From Blastococcus aurantiacus (lineage in GTDB: Bacteria; Actinomycetota; Actinomycetes; Mycobacteriales; Geodermatophilaceae): DNA of 64,000 nucleotides. Numbering within the stretch: position 1 is the stretch's first letter; every line of letters begins with the position of its first letter. The DNA is taken from the NCBI RefSeq assembly GCF_900102425.1, contig NZ_FNBT01000011.1, positions 62,001 to 126,000 on the forward strand. Reading direction: 5' to 3'. Position numbers and translations under genes: made by a program. Below are positions 25,946-33,830 of the stretch, piece after piece. Under the pieces are notes generated by a model, which was not told where the DNA came from, did not search any database, and was given only the letters and a program-made list of their open reading frames with translations.

Positions 25946-28123
25946 ATGCGGTGGGAAGCGCAGCGGCTGGACCTCGACGAGGCCACGACGCTGCCCGGCA
26001 TGCCCAGCATCCGCGGCCTGCTGCGCAGCGTGCAGGTGCCGGAGTTCCCGGGGCTGACGTTCCACGAGGTACGGTCCCGCTCGGCCCTCAACAAGGTGCC
26101 CGGTGACTCCGCGATGCCCTTCCCGTACACGATCAACCCGTACCGGGGATGCAGTCATTCGTGTGTGTACTGCCTGGCCGGAGACACCCTCGTCCTCATG
26201 GCCGATGGACGGCAGAAGCCGATCTCCGAGCTGCGCGTCGGTGACCGGATGGTCGGGACCGAACGCCGCGGAACCTACCGGCACTACGTCACGACAGACG
26301 TGCTCGCGCACTGGTCCACGGTGAAGCCGGCATACCGGGTCTCTCTGGCGGACGGCACGGAGCTCACGGCGAGCGGTGACCACCGGTTCCTCACGGGCCG
26401 GGGGTGGAAGCACGTCACCGGAGCCATGGCAGGGTGGGATCGCCGCCCACATCTCACGACCAACGACGCCCTGCTCGGCTTCGGACGTGCCACCTCTCCG
26501 GTCGCTCCATGCCGGCAGTATCGGCGCGGCTATCTCACCGGCGTGGTGCGCGGCGACGGGAACCTCGAGGTTTACCGGTACCAGCGGGCCGGTCGCGCTC
26601 ACGGCGATGTCCACAGGTTCCGATTGGCCTTGGCCGACGTGGACGGACTGACCCGCACGCAGGCATATCTGGCCGTGGAGGGGATCCCGACCGATCAGTT
26701 CGAGTTCTCGGCGGCTACTGGGGACCGGCGGGCCATGACGGCGATCCGCACGTCCGCCTCCGCGACCGTGGCGCGCATCGGCGAGCTCGTCGAATGGCCG
26801 ATCGAGCCGACCCGGGCGTGGCAGCGCGGATTCCTCGCCGGCATCTTCGATGCAGAGGGGAGCCGCAGCAAGGGAGTCCTCCGGATCAGCAATTCCGACG
26901 ACGAGATCCTGGCTCGTACGCAAGACGCCCTCGCTGCGTACGGCTTCGACGCGGTTCTCGAGGACCGGGGCCTGGAGAACAGGGTGCGCAACGTGCGCCT
27001 CAAGGGCGGCCTCAGAGAGCACATGCGATTCGTGCACCTCACCGATCCGGCGATCCGCCGGAAGTGCACCGTCGAGGACATCGCGGTCAAGAGCGACGCA
27101 GATCTCCGGGTGGTGGCCGTGGAGGCCCTCGGCCTCGACATGCCGATGTACGACATCACGACCGGCACGGGTGACTTCGTGGCCAACGGCGTCATCAGTC
27201 ACAACTGCTTTGCTCGGAAAACGCACGAATGGCTCGAATTCGATTCCGGTCACGACTTCGACACCCAGGTGGTGGTGAAGACCAACCTCGCCGAGGTGCT
27301 GCGCCGGGAGCTGGCGCGCCCCACCTGGACGCGCGAGCACGTCGCCCTGGGGACGAACACGGATCCGTACCAGCGTGCCGAGGGCCGCTACAAGCTGATG
27401 CCCGGCGTCATCGACGCACTGGCCGGGTCGGGCACGCCCTTCTCCGTCCTCACCAAGGGCACGCTGCTGCGCCGCGACGCCCCGCGGCTCGTCGAGGCCG
27501 CCCGGCAGGTGCCCCTGGGACTCGGCGTCTCCATGGCCATCTGGGACGACGACCTGCACCAGGCGCTAGAGCCGGGCGTGCCCACCCCGCGGGCGCGGCT
27601 GGACCTGGTCCGGGCGCTGGCCGACGCCGGCCTGCCGTGCGGGGTCTTCCTCGCTCCGGTGCTGCCCGGCCTGACCGACGACGAGGGCTCGCTGGACGCC
27701 GCGCTCGGCGCGATCGCGGCGGCCGGCGCCACCGGCGTCACGGTCATCCCGCTGCACCTGCGTCCCGGGGCCCGCGAGTGGTTCATGGCCTGGCTGCGTA
27801 CCGCCCACCCGGAGCTCGTGCCGCGCTACGAGCGGATGTACGCCCGCCGCGCCTACGTCTCGGCCGAGTACCGCACCTGGCTCGCCCAGCGCGTCGCGCC
27901 CCTGCTCGCCCGGCACGGGCTGGACCGGCAGTCCGGGGGAGCGGCCCGGGGAGCGGACGGACCGCTGGTCGCCGGCGTGCCCGGCGACGAGGAGGTCGGG
28001 TTCCCAGCAGGCAGCCTGCCCACCGGGGGGATGCCAGGCGTCCGCCCCAAGGCCGAGCAGGGTCCCGTTCTCCCGGCGGCCGAGGAGGTGCCGGGCCCCG
28101 GCGAGCAGCTCTCCCTGCTGTGA
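25946..28123 (+). CDS. Rv2578c-family radical SAM protein interrupted by an intein
   Basis: The 725-residue precursor comprises extein residues 1-75 and 421-725 and an intein at 76-420. The spliced protein (380 residues) is a radical SAM enzyme of the Rv2578c family, distantly like spore photoproduct lyase. Its Fe-S motif is CxxxCxxC; the first two Cys lie in CSHSCVY and the third is the first residue after the intein (CFARKTHEW). Downstream signatures are VALGTNTDPYQRAEGRY, VLTKGTLLRRD and VTVIPLHLRPGAREWFMAWL. ATG 25946 matches the usual MRW start; ATG 25937 is possible. The LexA box implies DNA-damage induction. The reaction is unknown. Confidence 0.93.
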   Translation: MRWEAQRLDLDEATTLPGMPSIRGLLRSVQVPEFPGLTFHEVRSRSALNKVPGDSAMPFPYTINPYRGCSHSCVYCLAGDTLVLMADGRQKPISELRVGDRMVGTERRGTYRHYVTTDVLAHWSTVKPAYRVSLADGTELTASGDHRFLTGRGWKHVTGAMAGWDRRPHLTTNDALLGFGRATSPVAPCRQYRRGYLTGVVRGDGNLEVYRYQRAGRAHGDVHRFRLALADVDGLTRTQAYLAVEGIPTDQFEFSAATGDRRAMTAIRTSASATVARIGELVEWPIEPTRAWQRGFLAGIFDAEGSRSKGVLRISNSDDEILARTQDALAAYGFDAVLEDRGLENRVRNVRLKGGLREHMRFVHLTDPAIRRKCTVEDIAVKSDADLRVVAVEALGLDMPMYDITTGTGDFVANGVISHNCFARKTHEWLEFDSGHDFDTQVVVKTNLAEVLRRELARPTWTREHVALGTNTDPYQRAEGRYKLMPGVIDALAGSGTPFSVLTKGTLLRRDAPRLVEAARQVPLGLGVSMAIWDDDLHQALEPGVPTPRARLDLVRALADAGLPCGVFLAPVLPGLTDDEGSLDAALGAIAAAGATGVTVIPLHLRPGAREWFMAWLRTAHPELVPRYERMYARRAYVSAEYRTWLAQRVAPLLARHGLDRQSGGAARGADGPLVAGVPGDEEVGFPAGSLPTGGMPGVRPKAEQGPVLPAAEEVPGPGEQLSLL
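26171..27205 (+). mobile_element. 345-residue intein with LAGLIDADG homing endonuclease
   Basis: The intein starts at Cys (CLAGDTLVLMADG, block A), has block B ELTASGDHRFLTGRGW, two endonuclease motifs (YLTGVVRGDG and FLAGIFDAEG, near precursor residues 197 and 296), and ends with block F YDITTGTGDFVANGVISHN followed by Cys+1. All residues for self-splicing are present, although block B has Ser where Thr is usual. Third codon positions are more often A or T (GAT, GGA, GCA, TAT, CAT) than in the flanking exteins, in keeping with a separate origin. Confidence 0.94.
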
Positions 28124-28169
28124 GCAGCACCGAGCCCTGCCGGCGGCCACCTCGACGGCAGGCGCCCCC

Positions 28170-29024
28170 TCAACCGGTGCGCTGAGCCCTCCTCGTCGTC
28201 CGGGCTACGGATCGGGCGGCTCGCACCACGCCGCGCGCGGACACCGGGGGAGCCCCCGCCGCCAGCGCCAGGCGCCGGAAGGAGTCGTAGGACAGGTCCC
28301 GGTACGCCGCCGCCAGCTCCGCCGCAGCGGCCTGGCGCGACGGGGGAGCAGCGGCCCGGAGGTGCTGGGCGGTACGCCCGGCGTGCTTGCCGAACGTCAC
28401 CTGCAGGGCCTGGTTGGACAGCCGCCCACCGATGCGGGAGTCCAGCCCCGGGCCGCGACGCAGCGCCGGCAGCACCCACGGGCTGGCCGCCAGGGCGGGG
28501 TAGCGCTCCCGCACCGTCTCCCACGCGTGCCAGGCGGTGTTCGCGCCGGCGACCGACCACTCGCCGCCGTCGGTGCGCAGGACGAGCCGCCGAGCGCCGG
28601 CGTGCACCTGGTCCCGCCGCAGGGAGCGGAACATGCCGACCGGCGCCGGCCAGGCCAGTGCCAGCGCGCACCAGGCGACCGACCGCACGTGCTCGGGGTC
28701 CGTTCCCCGCAGCTCGGTGAGCGGGCGCAGGTCCAGCTCGAGAGGGTCGGGCTCCGGCGTCGGTGCACGGGGGAGGGAGAGTCCGCCGTAGCGGGCGACC
28801 TTGCTGTACAGCGCCACGGTCGCCGGCTTCCACTCGCGTGCGGCCGCCAGCGGACCCAGCCCGACCCGGGCCAGCTCGTCGGGGCCGAGGTCCAACTCGA
28901 GTGCCGCCTCGGCGAGCCGCCGCCACTGCACTTCGTAGCCGGGCGGTGGCGGCCAGCGGCGCCAGGCGCGCTCCGGCGGAGGCGAGGGCATCTCCGGCAA
29001 CGGCTGCTGCCATGCACGCGACAT
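28170..29024 (-). CDS. Hypothetical protein, possibly a degenerate tyrosine recombinase
   Basis: This 284-residue basic protein has no membrane segment. Segment MFRSLRRDQV after a helical ALALAWPAPVG resembles the first Arg box of tyrosine recombinases, and LSYDSFRRLALAAGAPP near the C-terminus resembles the second (HxLRR...AG). No catalytic Tyr region follows, so an active recombinase is unlikely. The N-terminal ATVALYSKVARYGGL could be a core-binding helix. Recognition is weak; it may simply be a lineage-specific protein. It is convergent with the radical SAM gene, 46 nt apart. Confidence 0.6.
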   Translation of the reverse strand: MSRAWQQPLPEMPSPPPERAWRRWPPPPGYEVQWRRLAEAALELDLGPDELARVGLGPLAAAREWKPATVALYSKVARYGGLSLPRAPTPEPDPLELDLRPLTELRGTDPEHVRSVAWCALALAWPAPVGMFRSLRRDQVHAGARRLVLRTDGGEWSVAGANTAWHAWETVRERYPALAASPWVLPALRRGPGLDSRIGGRLSNQALQVTFGKHAGRTAQHLRAAAPPSRQAAAAELAAAYRDLSYDSFRRLALAAGAPPVSARGVVRAARSVARTTRRAQRTG

Positions 29025-29202
29025 GCCGGGACACTACCGTTATCCCCAACAACAATGCGACTTCTGCTTGTGGTCCTCTGCCGTTGACACAGCGCACCGC
29101 CCTCCGGGCGGTGGAGCAACAACGCCCACGGGTCGCGGGCCTCGAGCGTTCTGCGTCCGTCGCCGGCGAGCGACCGGTCGGGCAGCGCACGCCGGGGTTG
29201 GC

Positions 29203-29208
29203 TAGGGT
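29203..29208 (+). promoter_or_regulatory. -10 box TAGGGT, leaderless start of acyltransferase gene
   Basis: TAGGGT, then CCGCTC, then ATG 29215. The 190-bp gap to the divergent hypothetical gene also holds an unusually AT-rich patch (29038-29075) that probably carries the minus-strand promoter. Confidence 0.6.
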
Positions 29209-29214
29209 CCGCTC

Positions 29215-30075
29215 ATGTACACCGCGAGCTGGCGCGACGTCGTGCGGAGCGATCTGTTCGGCGCCTCGCCGAGCCGGCGCGACCGGCCCTACCGGTTCGT
29301 GATCCGGTTGTGCCTGGTGGTCTTCCACCTGTTCCGCTTCCGGTTCGACGTGCGGGGCTCGCAGCACGTGCCCGCGACCGGCGGCGCGATCATCTGCAGC
29401 AACCACGTCAGCTTCTTCGACTTCACGTTCCTGGGACTGGGCGCCATCTCCCAGCACCGGCTGGTCCGCTTCATGGCGAAGTCGGCGGTCTTCGGCCACT
29501 GGTTCGCCGGCCCGTTCATGCGCGCCATGCGCCACATCCCGGTCGACCGCAAGGCCGGGGCTGCGGCCTTCGACGCCGCCGTCCGCGCGCTGAAGGACGG
29601 CGAGGTGGTCGGCGTCTTCCCGGAGGCGACCATCAGCCGGAGCTTCACGGTCAAGGACCTCAAGGCCGGCGCCGCGCGGATGGCCATGGACGCGGGTGTC
29701 CCGATCATCCCGGCGGCCGTCTGGGGCGGGCACCGCGTCGCCACCAAGGGGCACAAGGTCGAGCTCCGGCGGGGTGTGCCAGTGATGGTCATCCTCGGCG
29801 AGCCGATCGTCCCCGAGCCGGGGGAGAAGGTGCAGCAGCTGCTGCGCCGCACCCGCGCCGCCATGGAGGCGCTGCTGGACGAGGCGCAGCGGGACTACCC
29901 CGAGCAGCCGGCCGGCCCCGACGACCGCTGGTGGCTGCCGGTCCACCTCGGCGGAACCGCCCCGACGTCGGAGGAGGCCCTCGTGGCCGACGCCGCCCGT
30001 GCCGCGGGCCACGGCCCCACCGCGCCGAAGAAGTCCCCGCTGGAGCGGATCACCGGTCTGCTGCGCCGCCGCTGA
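29215..30075 (+). CDS. 1-acyl-sn-glycerol-3-phosphate (lysophospholipid) acyltransferase
   Basis: This 286-residue PlsC-type enzyme acylates lysophosphatidic acid or a related lipid at the membrane face. The HX4D motif appears as NHVSFFD, the second block as RHIPVDRKAGAAAF, and the substrate motif as VFPEATIS, with PIIPAAVWGGHR as the last block. An N-terminal hydrophobic stretch (RFVIRLCLVVFHLF) may dock it to the membrane. A disordered tail ends in RITGLLRRR. It is a monocistronic gene facing the convergent GH26 gene. Confidence 0.92.
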   Translation: MYTASWRDVVRSDLFGASPSRRDRPYRFVIRLCLVVFHLFRFRFDVRGSQHVPATGGAIICSNHVSFFDFTFLGLGAISQHRLVRFMAKSAVFGHWFAGPFMRAMRHIPVDRKAGAAAFDAAVRALKDGEVVGVFPEATISRSFTVKDLKAGAARMAMDAGVPIIPAAVWGGHRVATKGHKVELRRGVPVMVILGEPIVPEPGEKVQQLLRRTRAAMEALLDEAQRDYPEQPAGPDDRWWLPVHLGGTAPTSEEALVADAARAAGHGPTAPKKSPLERITGLLRRR

Positions 30076-30090
30076 GGCAGCGGGCGGCCC

Positions 30091-31212
30091 TCAGTCGAGC
30101 GGTTGCCCGCGGGGGACGCGGGGGCGTGCGTCGAACACCGTGCGCCAGGCGGCGACGGCGTCCGCGTCGTCCTCGATGCGCCAGTCGACGGTCCGGGCCT
30201 CGTCGACGTGGTCGAACCAGATGAGCCCCACGATCTCCGGCCGGGCGGCCAGTTCCGCGGACAGCGCGGCCACCCACTCCGCCTTGCTGCCGCCGCTGTC
30301 GGAACTGCCCGTCTCGCTGATCCAGACGGGACGGGTGGTCAGGCTCCGCAGCTCGGCGAGACTCGGGTCGAACAGCTCGCCGAAGCTCGCCCAGGACGTG
30401 CGGTAGCCGTCCCGGATCTCGTTCCCCCAGTTGTAGTTGCTGACCCCGACGGCATCGACGTAGGCGTCGCCCGGGTAGAGGGGGGCCAGGGGAGCGCTGC
30501 CGGTGTAGACGGCGTTGGGAGCCCAGACCCACTCCACGTTCGTCACGCCGAGGGCGGTGAAGCGGTCGTGCACGTGGCGGTAGGCCGGCACGAAGTCGCC
30601 GGGGCGGTTGCCGTTGACGCCGCTGCCCCAGGGGTACCACTTGCCGTTCATCTCGTGCATGAGGCGCAGGCTCACGGGTCGGCCGTGCTCCTGCACGGAG
30701 CGGGCGAACCGGTCGATGTACCCGTCGTGGTCGCCCGCTGCGATGGACCGCAGCGAGTAGGCCGGCTGACGGGTGTGCGAGCCGCTGGCGTCCCACGGCT
30801 CCCAGGTGATCGACAACCGGGCGCCGCGCACGGCCACCGCCTCGGCGAGCTCCAGGTCGAGCGGACGGTCGTTGCCCCACGCCTCGAACACGTCGTACAC
30901 GTCCGGCTGCGTGCCGGTCGCAGCGGCGAAGCGGTCGAAGGCCGCCAGGTCCGGCGCCGAGATGCCGAGCAGGGGCACCCCGACGGTGGGTGCCGGTGCC
31001 GGCGGGGGAAGCGGGGTGGCGACCGACGGGGCGGCCGGCGCAGGTGCAGGCGCAGCCGCCGACTCCGGAGCACGGCTCGACGCGGTCACGACGTACGTTA
31101 CCAAGATCGCCAGAACGGCCACCGAGCCGCCGAGGATGCGTCCGCGGCGGCGGGAACGGCCTCCGGCGGTGGCGGCAGGGGCGGGGGTGTCCACGGTGCG
31201 TGTTCTCGGCAT
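30091..31212 (-). CDS. Secreted or anchored GH26-type glycoside hydrolase (beta-mannanase-like)
   Basis: This 373-residue protein has a basic N-terminus, a signal-anchor helix (GRILGGSVAVLAILVTYVV, about residues 28-46), a Pro/Ala linker to about residue 85 and a TIM barrel. The acid/base Glu is in LRLMHEMNGKWYPWG and the nucleophile Glu in PVWISETGSS, the arrangement of GH26. LSITWEPW and VWAPNAVYTG are further active-site strands. It should cut a beta-glycan outside the cell. ATG 31212 is chosen because the charged anchor follows directly. It is divergent from a processive glycosyltransferase, so the two probably act on one polymer. Confidence 0.85.
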   Translation of the reverse strand: MPRTRTVDTPAPAATAGGRSRRRGRILGGSVAVLAILVTYVVTASSRAPESAAAPAPAPAAPSVATPLPPPAPAPTVGVPLLGISAPDLAAFDRFAAATGTQPDVYDVFEAWGNDRPLDLELAEAVAVRGARLSITWEPWDASGSHTRQPAYSLRSIAAGDHDGYIDRFARSVQEHGRPVSLRLMHEMNGKWYPWGSGVNGNRPGDFVPAYRHVHDRFTALGVTNVEWVWAPNAVYTGSAPLAPLYPGDAYVDAVGVSNYNWGNEIRDGYRTSWASFGELFDPSLAELRSLTTRPVWISETGSSDSGGSKAEWVAALSAELAARPEIVGLIWFDHVDEARTVDWRIEDDADAVAAWRTVFDARPRVPRGQPLD

Positions 31213-31337
31213 GGAGGGCCCTTGACCTGAGCCGGACGGCCGCATCCGGTCGAGATCGGCGTCATCCACCCCTCGTTCGGGTCAGGGAGGGAGGCGTTCC
31301 CGTGCCCGCGCCCGGGTGGAGGCCGCAGAGTCGAACC

Positions 31338-33290
31338 GTGACCGCAACCGACGCCTCCCCGCCGTTCACCGGCCCGGACCGTCGTGAGGGCGGCCGGCTC
31401 TACGGGCGGACCGCCACGGAGCTCACCGGCCCGCTGGAGCCGACCGCGGACGTGGTCCGCTACCGGGAGGCCATGACCCCGCGCCAGCGCCGCGGCGTCC
31501 TGCTCCTCGGCTGGTCGCACGTCCTCGTCGCCGTCGCGCTCACCGTCGTGGTCCTGCTGCCCGGCCACCTGCCGCTGCTGGGCGGGCACCCGGTGTCCGA
31601 CGCCGTGGCCGTGCTCGGGGTGCTCGTCATGGTCACTCTCCAGCTGACCACCGCGGTGCGGACCTGGACGATCACCTACCACGCGGGCCGGGCCCTCGAC
31701 CCGGTCCCCATGCGCCCCATGCCTGGCCTGCGGGTCGCCGTCCTCACGACGATCGTCCCCGGCAAGGAGCCGGTGGAACTCGTGATGGCCACCCTCCGGG
31801 CCATGCGGCGGATCCGTCACGACGGCGTCCTCGACGTCTGGCTGCTGGACGAGGGCGACGACCCCGAGGTCCGGCGCCGCTGCGAGGAGATCGGCGTGCG
31901 GCATTTCAGCCGCAAGGGCCGCCCGGAGTGGAACCAGCCCAGCGGCCCCTTCCGGGCACGGACGAAGCACGGGAACCACAACTCCTGGCGGGTCGACCAC
32001 GAGCTGGAGTACGACGTCGTCGCGCAGATGGACCCCGACCACGTCCCGTTCCCGAACTTCCTGGAGCGGACCCTCGGGTACTTCGCGGATCCGGACGTGG
32101 CCTTCGTGGTGGCGCCGCAGGTCTACGGCAACCTCACCGAGTCCTTCGTCGCCCGGGGTGCGGCCGAGCTGGCCTACCTCTTCCACGGCGTCATCCAACG
32201 CGGCGGCAACGGTCACGACGCGCCCCTGCTGATCGGCACCAACCACCTGTACCGGCCCGCCGCCTTCCGGCAGATCGGCGGCTACCAGGACAGCATCATC
32301 GAGGACCACCTGACATCCATGGCCCTCTACGCGAGCGTGAACCCCCGCACCGGGCGGACGTGGAAGGGCGTGTACACGCCCGACGTCGTCGCCGTGGGGG
32401 AGGGCCCGGCCACCTACTCCGACTTCTTCAGCCAGCAGAAGCGCTGGGCGTACGGGATCTGGCAGATCGCCCGGGAGCACTCGCCCGTGGTGCTGCCGCG
32501 GATGGCCAGCGCGCAGCAGCGCCGATCCTTCGTCGCCCTGCAGAGCCACTACCCGACGACGGCGCTGACGTGGGTGGGCGGCGTCCTGCTCTCCGCCCTG
32601 TACCTCGTGGGCGGAGTTACAGCGACCCACCTCCCGCTGCAGCTGTGGAGCGTCCTGTTCGCCGCCAACATGGGTCTCGGGCTGGCCTTCTGCTTCGGCA
32701 TGCGGCAGTTCAACCTCGTCGACCACGAGCGCCGGTCCTGGGGACTGGCCGGCCTGGCCCTCGACCTGATCACCGCGCCCGTCTACGTGGCGGCCGCCGC
32801 GGCGCAGCTCGCCGGCCGTCCGCTGGTCTACGTGGTCACCGCCAAGGGCAGTGCCGCCACCCGGGACACCTGGCGCACGTTCCGGCCCCACCTGCTGTGG
32901 GCGGGCGTGGCCCTCGCGGCCATGGCTGCCGGCCTGCTCCTCGGGCACCGGTACCCGGCCCTCTACGTCTGGGCTGCGCTCACCGTGCTGGTCAGCCTGG
33001 CCGCGCTGGTGCACGTCTCCGTCGTGGGGGCGCTGCACAGGCTGCCGATCCGGGCGGAGAGCCGGCGTCCGGTGGTGCCGGCGCGTCGCATCGGCGAGGT
33101 CCTCGTGGCCCGGGGCGTCATCACCGAGGGTCAGCTGCGCCACCTGCTCGACCTGCAGGCGACCCGCGAGGAGGGCTGGCTGCCGCTGGGCGACCTCGCC
33201 ATCGAGGAGGGCCTCGTCACGCCGGCCCAGCTGGGCCGCAGCATGCTCCCGGGGCAGCGGCAGCGCGTGCGGGAGCCGCAGGCCGCCTGA
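31338..33290 (+). CDS. Processive family-2 glycosyltransferase with C-terminal MshEN-like domain
   Basis: This 650-residue inner-membrane synthase has two helices (about residues 55-110), a GT2 domain with DEGDD, the DxD in AQMDPDHVPF, the TNHLYRPAAF acceptor region and the QxxRW signature in SQQKRWAYGIW of cellulose synthase-like enzymes, then four to five more helices. From about residue 580 it carries a cytosolic domain RIGEVLVARGVITEGQLRHLL...LGDLAIEEGLVTPAQLGRSM. This resembles MshEN (GspE N-terminal), a known cyclic di-GMP-binding fold; the layout recalls NfrB. The likely product is an exopolysaccharide, possibly controlled by c-di-GMP (inference). Confidence 0.88.
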   Translation: MTATDASPPFTGPDRREGGRLYGRTATELTGPLEPTADVVRYREAMTPRQRRGVLLLGWSHVLVAVALTVVVLLPGHLPLLGGHPVSDAVAVLGVLVMVTLQLTTAVRTWTITYHAGRALDPVPMRPMPGLRVAVLTTIVPGKEPVELVMATLRAMRRIRHDGVLDVWLLDEGDDPEVRRRCEEIGVRHFSRKGRPEWNQPSGPFRARTKHGNHNSWRVDHELEYDVVAQMDPDHVPFPNFLERTLGYFADPDVAFVVAPQVYGNLTESFVARGAAELAYLFHGVIQRGGNGHDAPLLIGTNHLYRPAAFRQIGGYQDSIIEDHLTSMALYASVNPRTGRTWKGVYTPDVVAVGEGPATYSDFFSQQKRWAYGIWQIAREHSPVVLPRMASAQQRRSFVALQSHYPTTALTWVGGVLLSALYLVGGVTATHLPLQLWSVLFAANMGLGLAFCFGMRQFNLVDHERRSWGLAGLALDLITAPVYVAAAAAQLAGRPLVYVVTAKGSAATRDTWRTFRPHLLWAGVALAAMAAGLLLGHRYPALYVWAALTVLVSLAALVHVSVVGALHRLPIRAESRRPVVPARRIGEVLVARGVITEGQLRHLLDLQATREEGWLPLGDLAIEEGLVTPAQLGRSMLPGQRQRVREPQAA

Positions 33291-33830
33291 GCCCCTCCTG
33301 GTAACGATCCGGTCACAGTGACTCTCAGCTTCACCGTAGGTACCTGATCGGCCGCGGACTGTTCTTACAGTCCCTGCAGTTCCTCACCGGGAGCACCGAG
33401 ACGTGCCTCCCCGGATCGAGCGTGCGGGCCCCCCGGCCGGCACGGACGGCGCGTCCGCGCCGGCCGTGCGATCCAGGGCGTGGGGCCCGGCGTGAGACCC
33501 GGGGGAACGTCCGGCGACACCGGCGGAGCCCCCGAGATCCGCGTCATCAGACAACGGTCGAGCCGCACGCAGCCAGCGCGCGGCCGGCCGGCCCGAAGAC
33601 GCGGAACCGCGGCGGGCGGTCCGCCGGCGCATCTCCGGTCGCGGGACCTCTCCGGCGCCTCGGGGGCCTGCGCGACGTGTGCGGCCCCCGGCTCAGCCGG
33701 GATGGGATGCTGGGTCAGGGCCGCAGCGGCGAGTGCGGCGGTCCCGACCCCCCGTCCGACCGGACCGGGGCGCGAACCGGTGGCGGGGGAGACCCTGCCG
33801 TCCGGGCCGACGGTTCCCGGGAGGACGAGC
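33291..33830. other. 540-bp gap without a recognisable gene
   Basis: No frame here shows a known domain. A small hairpin (arms 33356-33362 and 33367-33373, loop TCTT) could end the glycosyltransferase transcript. The rest is very GC-rich with several short inverted repeats. An open frame continues upstream from lnt to 33480, but its translation is Arg/Gly/Pro low complexity. I see no promoter I trust; the lnt transcript may have a long leader. Confidence 0.5.

Noticed and set aside
33291-33830. c-di-GMP or ydaO-type riboswitch before lnt
   Set aside because: The short hairpins do not match the conserved cores I know for these classes.
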